Assembly: GCA_937897265.1 (NCBI GenBank)
Contig: CALCPT010000176.1
Span: 1 to 7,689, forward strand
Length of the DNA: 7,689 nucleotides
Origin: an uncultured Alcaligenaceae bacterium
Lineage (GTDB): Bacteria; Pseudomonadota; Gammaproteobacteria; Burkholderiales; Burkholderiaceae_B
Direction of reading: 5' to 3'
The translations under genes and the position numbers were made by a program. Below the pieces are notes generated by a model. The model had not been told where the DNA came from, did no database searches, and worked only from the letters and a program-made list of their open reading frames with translations. Position 1 is the stretch's first letter. Each line of letters starts with the position of its first letter. Shown here one piece after another: positions 1 through 5,198 of the stretch.

Positions 1-41
1 GGTTTGTAAACAGGTGAAGGCCTGACGGGGATGTCTATCAC
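1..41 (-). CDS. Possible 5' end of a third gene in the GT39/flippase operon (partial, runs off the left edge)
   Basis: On the minus strand a GTG codon (41-39) overlaps the TGA stop of the flippase-like gene (40-38) in a GTGA arrangement. The frame then stays open to the window edge, reading MIDIPVRPSPVYK. The two upstream genes overlap in the same way (TTGA at 1090-1087), so a third translationally coupled gene is plausible. No clear Shine-Dalgarno sequence precedes the GTG, and 13 codons are too few to identify a product or exclude chance. A GT2-type polyprenyl-phosphate sugar synthase would suit the neighbours, but this is a guess from context only. Confidence 0.27.
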   Translation of the reverse strand, partial: MIDIPVRPSPVYK

Positions 42-1090
42 GGCGTGGCAAGCCCAGTTTTGTTTTTGCTCGAAGAATCTGCACGACGGCGACGCAAGAG
101 CGACACTGCGCCAGGTAAGTAAGTGACCAGGGTGACAATGCCAAAGCTCACTGAAGCCAGTACGGTAACGCCACTGTCGACGCCCCACAATAACAGCGCG
201 GCCGAAAGTGTTGCCTCACGCAAGCCCCAGCCCGAGATACTGATGGGTAGCATCATTAGCAAACCCAAGGCGGGTAGGCCCACCATCAACGCTGCGAAAG
301 GTGCATAGATGCCAAACGCGCGCAAGCAAAACCAAAACGCGCATAGTGCAAGTGTATGGGTCATGACAGAGATCGTGAGTTGCACCGCGACTTGTGGCCA
401 ACCGAAGGCCGTGTCGACACCCTTAAGGGCCTGGCTCATCCCTAGTTTGGTCAGCAACGCTAAGATCAGGCCGCGTGTGCGTTGTAGTTTGAGCAACAGG
501 CAACCTACCACCGCCCCTCCAAGCATCGCGCCTAACACCCAAGCGCCAAGCGTTGGCCCCCAAGGTGCAATCATCGAGCCGCTCAACAGTAAGCCAAGTG
601 CACCAAGGATGTTGTTGCCGACCAGACCTAAACCGCGATCAAACGCCACGCTTAAAAAGCCAAGGCGCAGGCGCGGCGGGGCGTGCTGCAGGTCAATGGG
701 CTCGTGCAGCTCTTGAGTGAGTGTGGGTTGTGCTAGCGTGGCGGTTTCGCCGTTATGAGCAAGACGGCTCGCTTCAACCGCGCGATAGCTGTCCCCGCCA
801 ATGGTGCTTGGCAAGCCTTGGTTGATCAGACCGCCGGCAAAATAAAGAGTGATGTAGTTTGTGACTGGGTGATAGAGCCCAAGGCTGCGTAAGAGCCAAC
901 CCCAACGCACAACCGCCAGCAGGTTGGCCGACACGAGTAGAGCAAGTGCCAGCACAAACCATTGGGGTTGAATTTCGATTTTTGTCGAGCTGAGAGCCTG
1001 CCAGTCGATATTGCGCACAGCAAGCCATAAGAGCAAGAGCGACAACACGACCCGCAGATAGGGCCACAGCGATTTAAAGATATTTTTCAA
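38..1090 (-). CDS. Flippase-like / lysylphosphatidylglycerol-synthase-type transmembrane protein (TIGR00374/UPF0104 family)
   Basis: A 350-residue inner-membrane protein with about eight hydrophobic segments, starting around residues 12-25 and 43-60 and ending near 300-330. Family signatures are visible: GLPSTIGGDSYRA (92-104), FLSVAFDRG (145-153) and LPISISGWGLREA (281-293). Members of this family resemble the membrane half of MprF and are thought to move or help transfer lipid-linked substrates; no specific substrate can be read here. The start is TTG at 1090, overlapping the TGA of the upstream GT39 gene by 4 bases (TTGA), with a weak AGG upstream, which points to translational coupling. 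No ATG occurs before residue 173. The loop at about residues 112-141 is roughly 27 residues longer than is usual between the GGD and DRG motifs and is hydrophilic. The C-terminus is a basic tail (RRRR at 333-336). Family assignment is firm; function is inferred. Confidence 0.88.
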   Translation of the reverse strand: MKNIFKSLWPYLRVVLSLLLLWLAVRNIDWQALSSTKIEIQPQWFVLALALLVSANLLAVVRWGWLLRSLGLYHPVTNYITLYFAGGLINQGLPSTIGGDSYRAVEASRLAHNGETATLAQPTLTQELHEPIDLQHAPPRLRLGFLSVAFDRGLGLVGNNILGALGLLLSGSMIAPWGPTLGAWVLGAMLGGAVVGCLLLKLQRTRGLILALLTKLGMSQALKGVDTAFGWPQVAVQLTISVMTHTLALCAFWFCLRAFGIYAPFAALMVGLPALGLLMMLPISISGWGLREATLSAALLLWGVDSGVTVLASVSFGIVTLVTYLPGAVSLLRRRRADSSSKNKTGLATP

Positions 1091-2646
1091 TTCGGTTTAC
1101 CTGAGTGGATTGGCGCTTGCGCACCTCCCCAGTGACGGCAGTGATAAAAGCTAAAGTCTGAAATTAATCTACCCAGCCGCTCGATATTCAGTTGTTCAAC
1201 CCGAGTGCAAGACTCAAAACCGCCGGCCTGCGTGGGTAAATCAAAGGACATTTGTGACCAGTTTACAAAAATACTGTCCTGTCCTGTTGAAATTTGCCCA
1301 AACCATAAGTCAAACTGGTCAAAGCGAGAGTCAAGGACCAAGATGTCTAACGGCCGTGCATACCAAGCCATTCGGCTCGCGAGAGTCCAGTTTCTAACTG
1401 AAATCGACGGTATTTGTAAGTTTCGCGCCAACTCGCGGGCTCGGGCTCCGGCTAAATCCCACCCCCACATGTCGGCGAGCGGATTTTTTTTGCCCCAGGC
1501 GTGTTGCTGACTGATTCCGGGGATTCCAACAAAGAACAGCGCGACAAAGGCTAGGATGCAGATAATGGCTTGCGCGCGCACGAAGGCGATGATCCACTGG
1601 TGTTTACCAGAGCGCCAATAGGCGGCCAATGCGTGGGCGGCAAAGGGTATGAGTGCTAGCCACGCTGGCGCTGTCCAATGGGGCAAACTGCCTCCGCCAG
1701 ACAACCCAGCTGTGACCAGAAACGGTAACCAAAAAAACGCCAGCAACCCGCGTGCGGGCCAATTGCGACCAACGGTCAACTGGCGCAGCGCCAGGTACCC
1801 GCCTAAAAATAATAGAGGTCCGTAGGCAATCAGCTGTATGCCAATAAAGGCAAGTAGCCGGCGAGCTTGCCATTGGCCGCCGCGGCCATGGTTGAGTTGG
1901 TACACAAACGACACCCAATCATGTTGCGCGTTCCAGTAAAAGACTGGTGAGACCAAACAGCAGGCAATCACCAGCGCTAACCAAGGTCCAGGGGTGAGTA
2001 ACCAGCGCAAGCCCTGTGTGGCGCTGAGTGTCAGAATCAGTGCAATGGCTGGTAGAATCGCTGTGTATTTTGACAAGCCCGCAAGCCCTAGCAAGACGCC
2101 GGCGCACAACCACAGGCGCAGTCGGGTTTGTGCCGTGTCCGCTGCTAGCGGTGTTGTGCATAGCTTAAGGGCGACCTGCATGAGTAAAAGCGAGAGCACC
2201 ATCAATAAGGTGTCGGGAAGCAGGCCAACACCTAAAACGTGCAGCAGAGGCGCTAGCAACACCAGTGCAACGGCCCACAACCCCGCAATCTCTTTATTTT
2301 GAGGATCTGTTTGCCACGCGGGTACCACCAAAGGTAACTGGTGGGTGAGATCGCGAGCAATCAGGCAGGCGGCAAGCCAGAGCAATTGCGGGATGACGCG
2401 CAGTACGCCATCGGGGACACCAAGCGCAACCAGGGGCCATTGCAGCCAGCCGACTAATGGTGGATGGTCAAAATAGCTAAGAGCCAGCTTGTCCGCATAC
2501 AGAGCGTAATGCGCCTCATCGACCGAAAGCGTGAGCAGGCTGCCAAACCCAAGATGTAACAAGACACCCAGTGCAAGAAGCGCCAACAGACGCTGAGTCA
2601 GGGTTGACGCACGAAGGCTTGCTGCGACAGAGGAAAATAAAGGCAA
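1087..2646 (-). CDS. GT39/PMT-family membrane glycosyltransferase (ArnT-like fold)
   Basis: A 519-residue polytopic protein of the PMT_2/GT39 type. Such enzymes use a polyprenyl-phosphate sugar as donor and glycosylate a lipid or protein on the periplasmic side. Near the N-terminus, after a first membrane helix (about 18-40), lie the acidic pair D43-E44 and the DHPP motif (60-63), which together resemble the catalytic periplasmic loop of this superfamily. Further family-like motifs are GLLPDTLLM (141-149), GLSKYTA (190-196) and LPHWTAPAW (321-329). About ten membrane helices end near residue 374, followed by a soluble, probably periplasmic tail (about 375-519) with two cysteines, C480 and C503. 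The start is TTG at 2646: an in-frame TAA lies four codons upstream, AAGGTG sits 5 bases before the start, and no ATG occurs before residue 149. The acceptor is unknown. ArnT itself is unlikely to be the right name, because no aminoarabinose genes are nearby. Confidence 0.88.
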   Translation of the reverse strand: MPLFSSVAASLRASTLTQRLLALLALGVLLHLGFGSLLTLSVDEAHYALYADKLALSYFDHPPLVGWLQWPLVALGVPDGVLRVIPQLLWLAACLIARDLTHQLPLVVPAWQTDPQNKEIAGLWAVALVLLAPLLHVLGVGLLPDTLLMVLSLLLMQVALKLCTTPLAADTAQTRLRLWLCAGVLLGLAGLSKYTAILPAIALILTLSATQGLRWLLTPGPWLALVIACCLVSPVFYWNAQHDWVSFVYQLNHGRGGQWQARRLLAFIGIQLIAYGPLLFLGGYLALRQLTVGRNWPARGLLAFFWLPFLVTAGLSGGGSLPHWTAPAWLALIPFAAHALAAYWRSGKHQWIIAFVRAQAIICILAFVALFFVGIPGISQQHAWGKKNPLADMWGWDLAGARARELARNLQIPSISVRNWTLASRMAWYARPLDILVLDSRFDQFDLWFGQISTGQDSIFVNWSQMSFDLPTQAGGFESCTRVEQLNIERLGRLISDFSFYHCRHWGGAQAPIHSGKPN

Positions 2647-2649
2647 TTC

Positions 2650-2667
2650 AGCACCTTAAGAAGTGCT
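2650..2667. repeat. Inverted repeat AGCAC-N8-GTGCT upstream of the GT39 start
   Basis: Five-base arms (2650-2654 and 2663-2667) surround an 8-base centre that contains the palindrome CTTAAG (2655-2660). In minus-strand RNA it could form a short hairpin overlapping the AAGG of the ribosome binding site. As DNA it would straddle the predicted transcription start. Five-base arms can occur by chance. Confidence 0.35.
2652..2657 (-). promoter_or_regulatory. Ribosome binding site supporting the TTG start of the GT39 gene
   Basis: The minus strand reads AAGGTG five bases before the TTG at 2646. The start is further bounded by an in-frame TAA four codons upstream. The site lies partly inside the dyad at 2650-2667, so its accessibility could depend on RNA folding if transcription starts far enough upstream. 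Confidence 0.6.
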
Positions 2668-2670
2668 CGC

Positions 2671-2676
2671 AGTATA
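2671..2676 (-). promoter_or_regulatory. Candidate -10 element for the GT39/flippase operon
   Basis: The minus strand reads TATACT (5 of 6 to the sigma-70 consensus), about 25 bases before the TTG start. Transcription would begin near 2663, giving a leader of under 20 bases. No good -35 lies at 16-18 bases, so an activator may be needed or the call may be wrong. The hexamer is flanked by two dyads (2677-2691 and 2650-2667), positions where a repressor or activator could bind. Confidence 0.35.
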
Positions 2677-2691
2677 GACGGCTAGCCCGTC
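2677..2691. repeat. Inverted repeat GACGG-N5-CCGTC beside the candidate -10
   Basis: A perfect 5-bp dyad (2677-2681 and 2687-2691) directly abuts the minus-strand TATACT and falls within the -35/-10 spacer. That is a typical place for an operator. No regulator gene is nearby, and the repeat is short. Confidence 0.3.
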
Positions 2692-2773
2692 GCGCTCATG
2701 AGCCCTTACCCGCCAACGGTTGCTGCAGGTCAGCGCCGCGGTCGTGTCGGGCGCTTTGGCGGCTGCTTAGGCG

Positions 2774-2803
2774 TTGCGTTGGCTCACGCCGGCGTTGCAT
2801 AAT
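2774..2803 (+). promoter_or_regulatory. Candidate sigma-70 promoter for the SDR gene
   Basis: TTGCGT (2774-2779) and CATAAT (2798-2803, 5 of 6 to consensus) are separated by 18 bases. Transcription would start near 2810 and leave a leader of about 108 bases before the TTG start. The rest of the 2647-2917 intergenic region holds the dyads listed separately. I see no convincing gene in it, only open frames without start, binding-site or composition support. Confidence 0.35.
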
Positions 2804-2862
2804 CGTGGCTCTTGGGTGCCGAGAACGCAATACGGCTTGGCCGAGAGCGTCGAGTGACGCCG

Positions 2863-2884
2863 CTTCGAGCCCTTTGGCGCGAAG
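2863..2884 (+). other. Hairpin in the SDR leader
   Basis: CTTCG (2863-2867) pairs with CGAAG (2880-2884). After one A/G mismatch, GCC (2869-2871) pairs with GGC (2876-2878) around a CTTT loop. It lies about 22 bases before the ribosome binding site and lacks a U-tract, so it is not an intrinsic terminator. It could be a leader structure or chance pairing. Confidence 0.3.
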
Positions 2885-2886
2885 GG

Positions 2887-2897
2887 TGAGGGCCTCA
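2887..2897. repeat. Short palindrome TGAGG-G-CCTCA before the SDR ribosome binding site
   Basis: Perfect 5-bp arms around one central G, ten bases upstream of AGGAG. It could be a small operator or part of the leader fold; nothing else supports a function. Confidence 0.22.
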
Positions 2898-2906
2898 TCA
2901 TATTTC

Positions 2907-2911
2907 AGGAG
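2907..2911 (+). promoter_or_regulatory. Strong ribosome binding site fixing the TTG start of the SDR gene
   Basis: AGGAG lies six bases upstream of TTG at 2918. No in-frame ATG occurs before residue 57, which is past the nucleotide-binding motif, so this site decides the start. Confidence 0.8.
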
Positions 2912-2917
2912 AATCAA

Positions 2918-3673
2918 TTGAAGACACCCAGTTTTCGTCTGGACGATCGCCGCGCCTTAGTGACGGGCGGCAGTCGCGGTATTGGTCAGGCGGCTGTGTT
3001 TGCGCTCGCTCAGGCCGGTGCACACGTCGTGGTCGCTGCCCGTAACGCAACCGAAGTGAACGAGGTCTGTGAGCGAGTGCGCCAGATGGGCGGGCAAGCT
3101 ACGCCTTGGGTGGTGGACGTGACTGACTCTGCAGCGGTCAGTGAAGGTGTCGCTCGCTTGGGCCCGTTTCAGATTTTGGTCAACAATGCGGGCACTAACC
3201 GCCCCACACTGTTGACGGATATGCAAGATGGCGACCTAGATGCCGTCATGGCCTTAAATGTGAACGCAACTTTCTATGTCACACGAGAAGTCGTCAAGGG
3301 ATTATTGAAGGCTGGTCTGACCGGCAGTTTGATCAATGTGTCATCGCAGATGGGGCATGTTGGTGGTCCTAAGCGCACTGTGTATTGCGCCAGCAAACAC
3401 GCGATTGAGGGGATGACCAAGGCGCTGGCCTGGGAGCTTGGCGCTGCTGGGATCCGTGTCAACACCTTGTGCCCTACCTTTGTTGAGACGGATCTGACGC
3501 GCCCGATGCTGGCTGATCTGGCGTTCAAAGAATTTGTCGTGTCAAAGATTGCGTTAGGTCGCGTTGGTCAACCGCAGGACATGATGGGTGCGGTGGTGTT
3601 TTTGGCGAGTGACGCGTCTGCGATGGTGACGGGCTCTGCCCTGATGGTCGACGGTGGTTGGACGGCTATTTAA
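2918..3673 (+). CDS. Classical short-chain dehydrogenase/reductase (SDR), substrate unknown
   Basis: A 251-residue cytoplasmic NAD(P)-dependent oxidoreductase, the normal length for classical SDRs. The Rossmann nucleotide motif TGGSRGIG is at 16-23 and NNAG at 89-92. The catalytic tetrad is N114, S143, Y156 and K160 (YCASK 156-160). The C-terminal ending, near VTGSALMVDGGW (237-248), matches 3-oxoacyl-ACP reductase (FabG)-like and gluconate 5-dehydrogenase-like enzymes. An arginine just after the second beta strand (R42) favours NADP(H), a soft inference. The start is TTG with AGGAG six bases upstream. It is a monocistronic gene opposite in direction to both neighbours, so context does not name a substrate. 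It is unlikely to be the housekeeping FabG, which normally sits with other fatty-acid synthesis genes. The catalytic apparatus is intact. Confidence 0.92.
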   Translation: MKTPSFRLDDRRALVTGGSRGIGQAAVFALAQAGAHVVVAARNATEVNEVCERVRQMGGQATPWVVDVTDSAAVSEGVARLGPFQILVNNAGTNRPTLLTDMQDGDLDAVMALNVNATFYVTREVVKGLLKAGLTGSLINVSSQMGHVGGPKRTVYCASKHAIEGMTKALAWELGAAGIRVNTLCPTFVETDLTRPMLADLAFKEFVVSKIALGRVGQPQDMMGAVVFLASDASAMVTGSALMVDGGWTAI

Positions 3674-3694
3674 TACTGATGCGCAGCTGTCGCG

Positions 3695-3710
3695 GCGGGT
3701 CATGACCCGC
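3695..3710. terminator. Palindrome between convergent genes, possible bidirectional terminator
   Basis: GCGGGTCATGACCCGC is a perfect 16-bp palindrome 21 bases past the SDR stop and 27 bases past the DUF6776 stop on the other strand. Its RNA would form a 6-bp GC-rich stem with a CATG loop on either strand. There is no T-run after it in either direction, so it is not a canonical intrinsic terminator. It may mark 3' ends, pause polymerase or bind a protein. Confidence 0.4.
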
Positions 3711-3718
3711 GCCACGGG

Positions 3719-3728
3719 CGATCGATCG
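3719..3728. repeat. CGATCGATCG palindrome in the convergent gap
   Basis: A perfect 10-bp palindrome containing two overlapping CGATCG and two GATC sites. It also sits inside a looser GCGAT...ATCGC inverted repeat (3718-3738). It may add to the 3'-end structure of the converging transcripts; no further evidence. Confidence 0.3.
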
Positions 3729-3737
3729 GACGAATCG

Positions 3738-4466
3738 CTATTTCATCACGACCGGAAACACTCGCCAGGTGATCTGGCGCTTGCCTTCAAGGTCGAATAG
3801 CCTTGCGTTGGCCCGGCGTGCAACAAAGCCTGCCGGTAGGTCAGTTTGCCCGGCGATGCTCTGGTAGTGTCCAAACGCAACTTGAGTGCGTGCGAGCGTG
3901 ATGGTTTCGGTGCGCCCGTCTTTGTGAGTGCCCTCAAAGCTGAGCTCAAGTAAGCCTTTGAACTCGGGCCGGTCTGGTTTGTCTTGTAGTAGCCAGAGTA
4001 AATAGGTGAGCTTGGGGCTGGTTTTATCTTGGTTAAAGGTGGCTGTGCTGACGCCAACCGGGCCGAAGCGTGCGTCATAGGGCAGCGTTTGAACGAACAG
4101 ATTCAGTTGTTCTTTAAGCGGTGTCACTAACGCTAACGTGGTGCTGAGTTCGTCTTTGAGTGAACGATTGAGTTTTTCGCTGTCGTCGCGTGCAGAGTCA
4201 AGCAAGCGCGTTTGTTCGTCAAGCTTGGCTTGAAGACGCTGACGTTCGAGCGTTGCGCTATTGAGTTCTTCGGTGAGCTTTTGCGCCTCGGTACTTGTGA
4301 GATGCTTGGGGCCGTAGCTGGTTTGTAAAATCAGCATACCGCTGCCACCTGCGAGCACCCCGAGTAGCAATAAAATGAGCCAACTCGGCAGCCGACGCGC
4401 GCGTCGGCGCGTGTCATAGGGAGCGGGTTTAAAAATTGCCCGTTTCGAGTTAATTCGAATAACCAT
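3738..4466 (-). CDS. DUF6776-like single-pass membrane protein with coiled coil
   Basis: A protein of 242 residues from ATG at 4466. The order is a basic cytoplasmic N-terminus (RRRARR 20-25), one membrane helix (about 28-48), a charged heptad-like helical segment (about 57-122), then a probably beta-rich periplasmic domain. The stretch LFVQTLPYDARFGPVGV (123-139) resembles the signature of the uncharacterised proteobacterial DUF6776 family. An upstream TTG at 4478 would add four residues. I prefer the ATG because GAAGGA (4471-4476) lies four bases before it, while the TTG has no ribosome binding site. It is the last gene after amgK and murU, 18 bases past the murU stop, so very likely co-transcribed. 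The function is unknown. Topology suggests an inner-membrane scaffold or envelope assembly partner, which is inference only. Family assignment is from memory of conserved patterns. Confidence 0.8.
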   Translation of the reverse strand: MVIRINSKRAIFKPAPYDTRRRARRLPSWLILLLLGVLAGGSGMLILQTSYGPKHLTSTEAQKLTEELNSATLERQRLQAKLDEQTRLLDSARDDSEKLNRSLKDELSTTLALVTPLKEQLNLFVQTLPYDARFGPVGVSTATFNQDKTSPKLTYLLWLLQDKPDRPEFKGLLELSFEGTHKDGRTETITLARTQVAFGHYQSIAGQTDLPAGFVARRANARLFDLEGKRQITWRVFPVVMK

Positions 4467-4470
4467 ACTA

Positions 4471-4476
4471 TCCTTC
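4471..4476 (-). promoter_or_regulatory. Ribosome binding site deciding the ATG start of the DUF6776-like gene
   Basis: The minus strand reads GAAGGA four bases before ATG at 4466, inside the 18-base gap after murU. It overlaps the first codons that would follow the alternative TTG at 4478, arguing against that start. Confidence 0.7.
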
Positions 4477-4484
4477 AAACAACA

Positions 4485-5198
4485 CTAATTTTCGTAGTGG
4501 GTTGGTGCTATTTTACCTTCGAGTGCAGCGAGACGTTCTGGGGTGCCGACATCAATCCATTCAGAGGTATGCAGAGCGCCACACACTTGATTGTTTTTCA
4601 TGGCAGAACGCAAAAGCGGAGCCAATTTGGCTGGGTAGTGCGCGGCAGTGTGTTCAAACAGCTTGGGCTGATAGACTCCGATACCTGCAAACGTATGTCG
4701 TACGGCATCCGCGGCATGTACGACGTCAGCGTGTAAGAGCCCGTCACGATCCAGAAAAAAATCGCCCTCTGGGTGTTGCAACGGGTTTGGCACCATCAAC
4801 AGCCAAGCTAAGCACGAACTGGATTTTAGCGTACGGGCGAGTTCCTTTGCCTGGGCGGGATCCCAGTCACACCAGACGTCACCATTGAGCACTAAAAATG
4901 GCGCGTGACCTAGTAAAGGTAAGGCTGTAGCGATACCACCTGCGGTTTCAAGCGCCTGAGGCTCTGGTGAATAGCGAATCGCGAGCCCGAATTGTTGGCC
5001 TGAGCCGAGTGCCTGCTCAAGCATGCTGCCCAGCCAAGCATGGTTGATGACAACCTCAGAAATGCCTGCGCGTGCGAGTTTTTCAAGGTGCCACTGAATC
5101 AAAGGTTTGCCGGCTACCGGAATCAAGGGTTTAGGCATGTGGTCGGTCAGCGGACGCATGCGTTCGCCACGTCCTGCGGCCAAAATCATTGCGCGCAT
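4485..5198 (-). CDS. murU: N-acetylmuramate alpha-1-phosphate uridylyltransferase MurU
   Basis: A 237-residue cytoplasmic sugar-1-phosphate nucleotidyltransferase. It makes UDP-MurNAc from MurNAc-1-phosphate and UTP in the AmgK/MurU peptidoglycan recycling route described in Pseudomonas putida. The nucleotide-binding motif LAAGRGERMRPLT is at 6-18, with PKPL at 22-25. ETAGGI (84-89) lines the base and sugar site. The NGDVW motif (105-109) carries the metal-binding aspartate D107, and WIDVGTPERL (214-223) carries the second acidic residue, D216. It lacks the C-terminal hexapeptide acyltransferase domain of GlmU and the length of RmlA-type enzymes, matching the MurU class. Its ATG overlaps the amgK stop by one base (TAATG), showing translational coupling with the kinase that supplies its substrate. 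A generic mannose-1-phosphate guanylyltransferase name is possible in automatic annotation, but the neighbour makes MurU much more likely. Confidence 0.92.
   Translation of the reverse strand: MRAMILAAGRGERMRPLTDHMPKPLIPVAGKPLIQWHLEKLARAGISEVVINHAWLGSMLEQALGSGQQFGLAIRYSPEPQALETAGGIATALPLLGHAPFLVLNGDVWCDWDPAQAKELARTLKSSSCLAWLLMVPNPLQHPEGDFFLDRDGLLHADVVHAADAVRHTFAGIGVYQPKLFEHTAAHYPAKLAPLLRSAMKNNQVCGALHTSEWIDVGTPERLAALEGKIAPTHYEN

Noticed and set aside
309..716. Plus-strand frame of 135 codons
   Set aside because: It is antisense to the conserved flippase-like gene and reads as low-complexity serine, proline and arginine-rich sequence.
1484..1491. Run of eight T (A8 in the GT39 coding strand) as a phase-variation or frameshift site
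   Set aside because: It encodes two lysines and an asparagine in frame (GKKNP), a single run of eight is modest, and slipping would simply truncate the tail. Nothing else indicates programmed slippage.
2696..2917. Small minus-strand frame (73 codons) in the GT39/SDR intergenic region
   Set aside because: It would start with a TTG lying in the antisense of the SDR ribosome binding region, has no ribosome binding site of its own, and its arginine-rich composition is typical of a chance GC-rich frame.
2571..2921. Plus-strand frame of 116 codons across the GT39 start and intergenic gap
   Set aside because: It overlaps the well-supported GT39 start and reads as an arginine- and serine-rich shadow; no domain or ribosome binding site.
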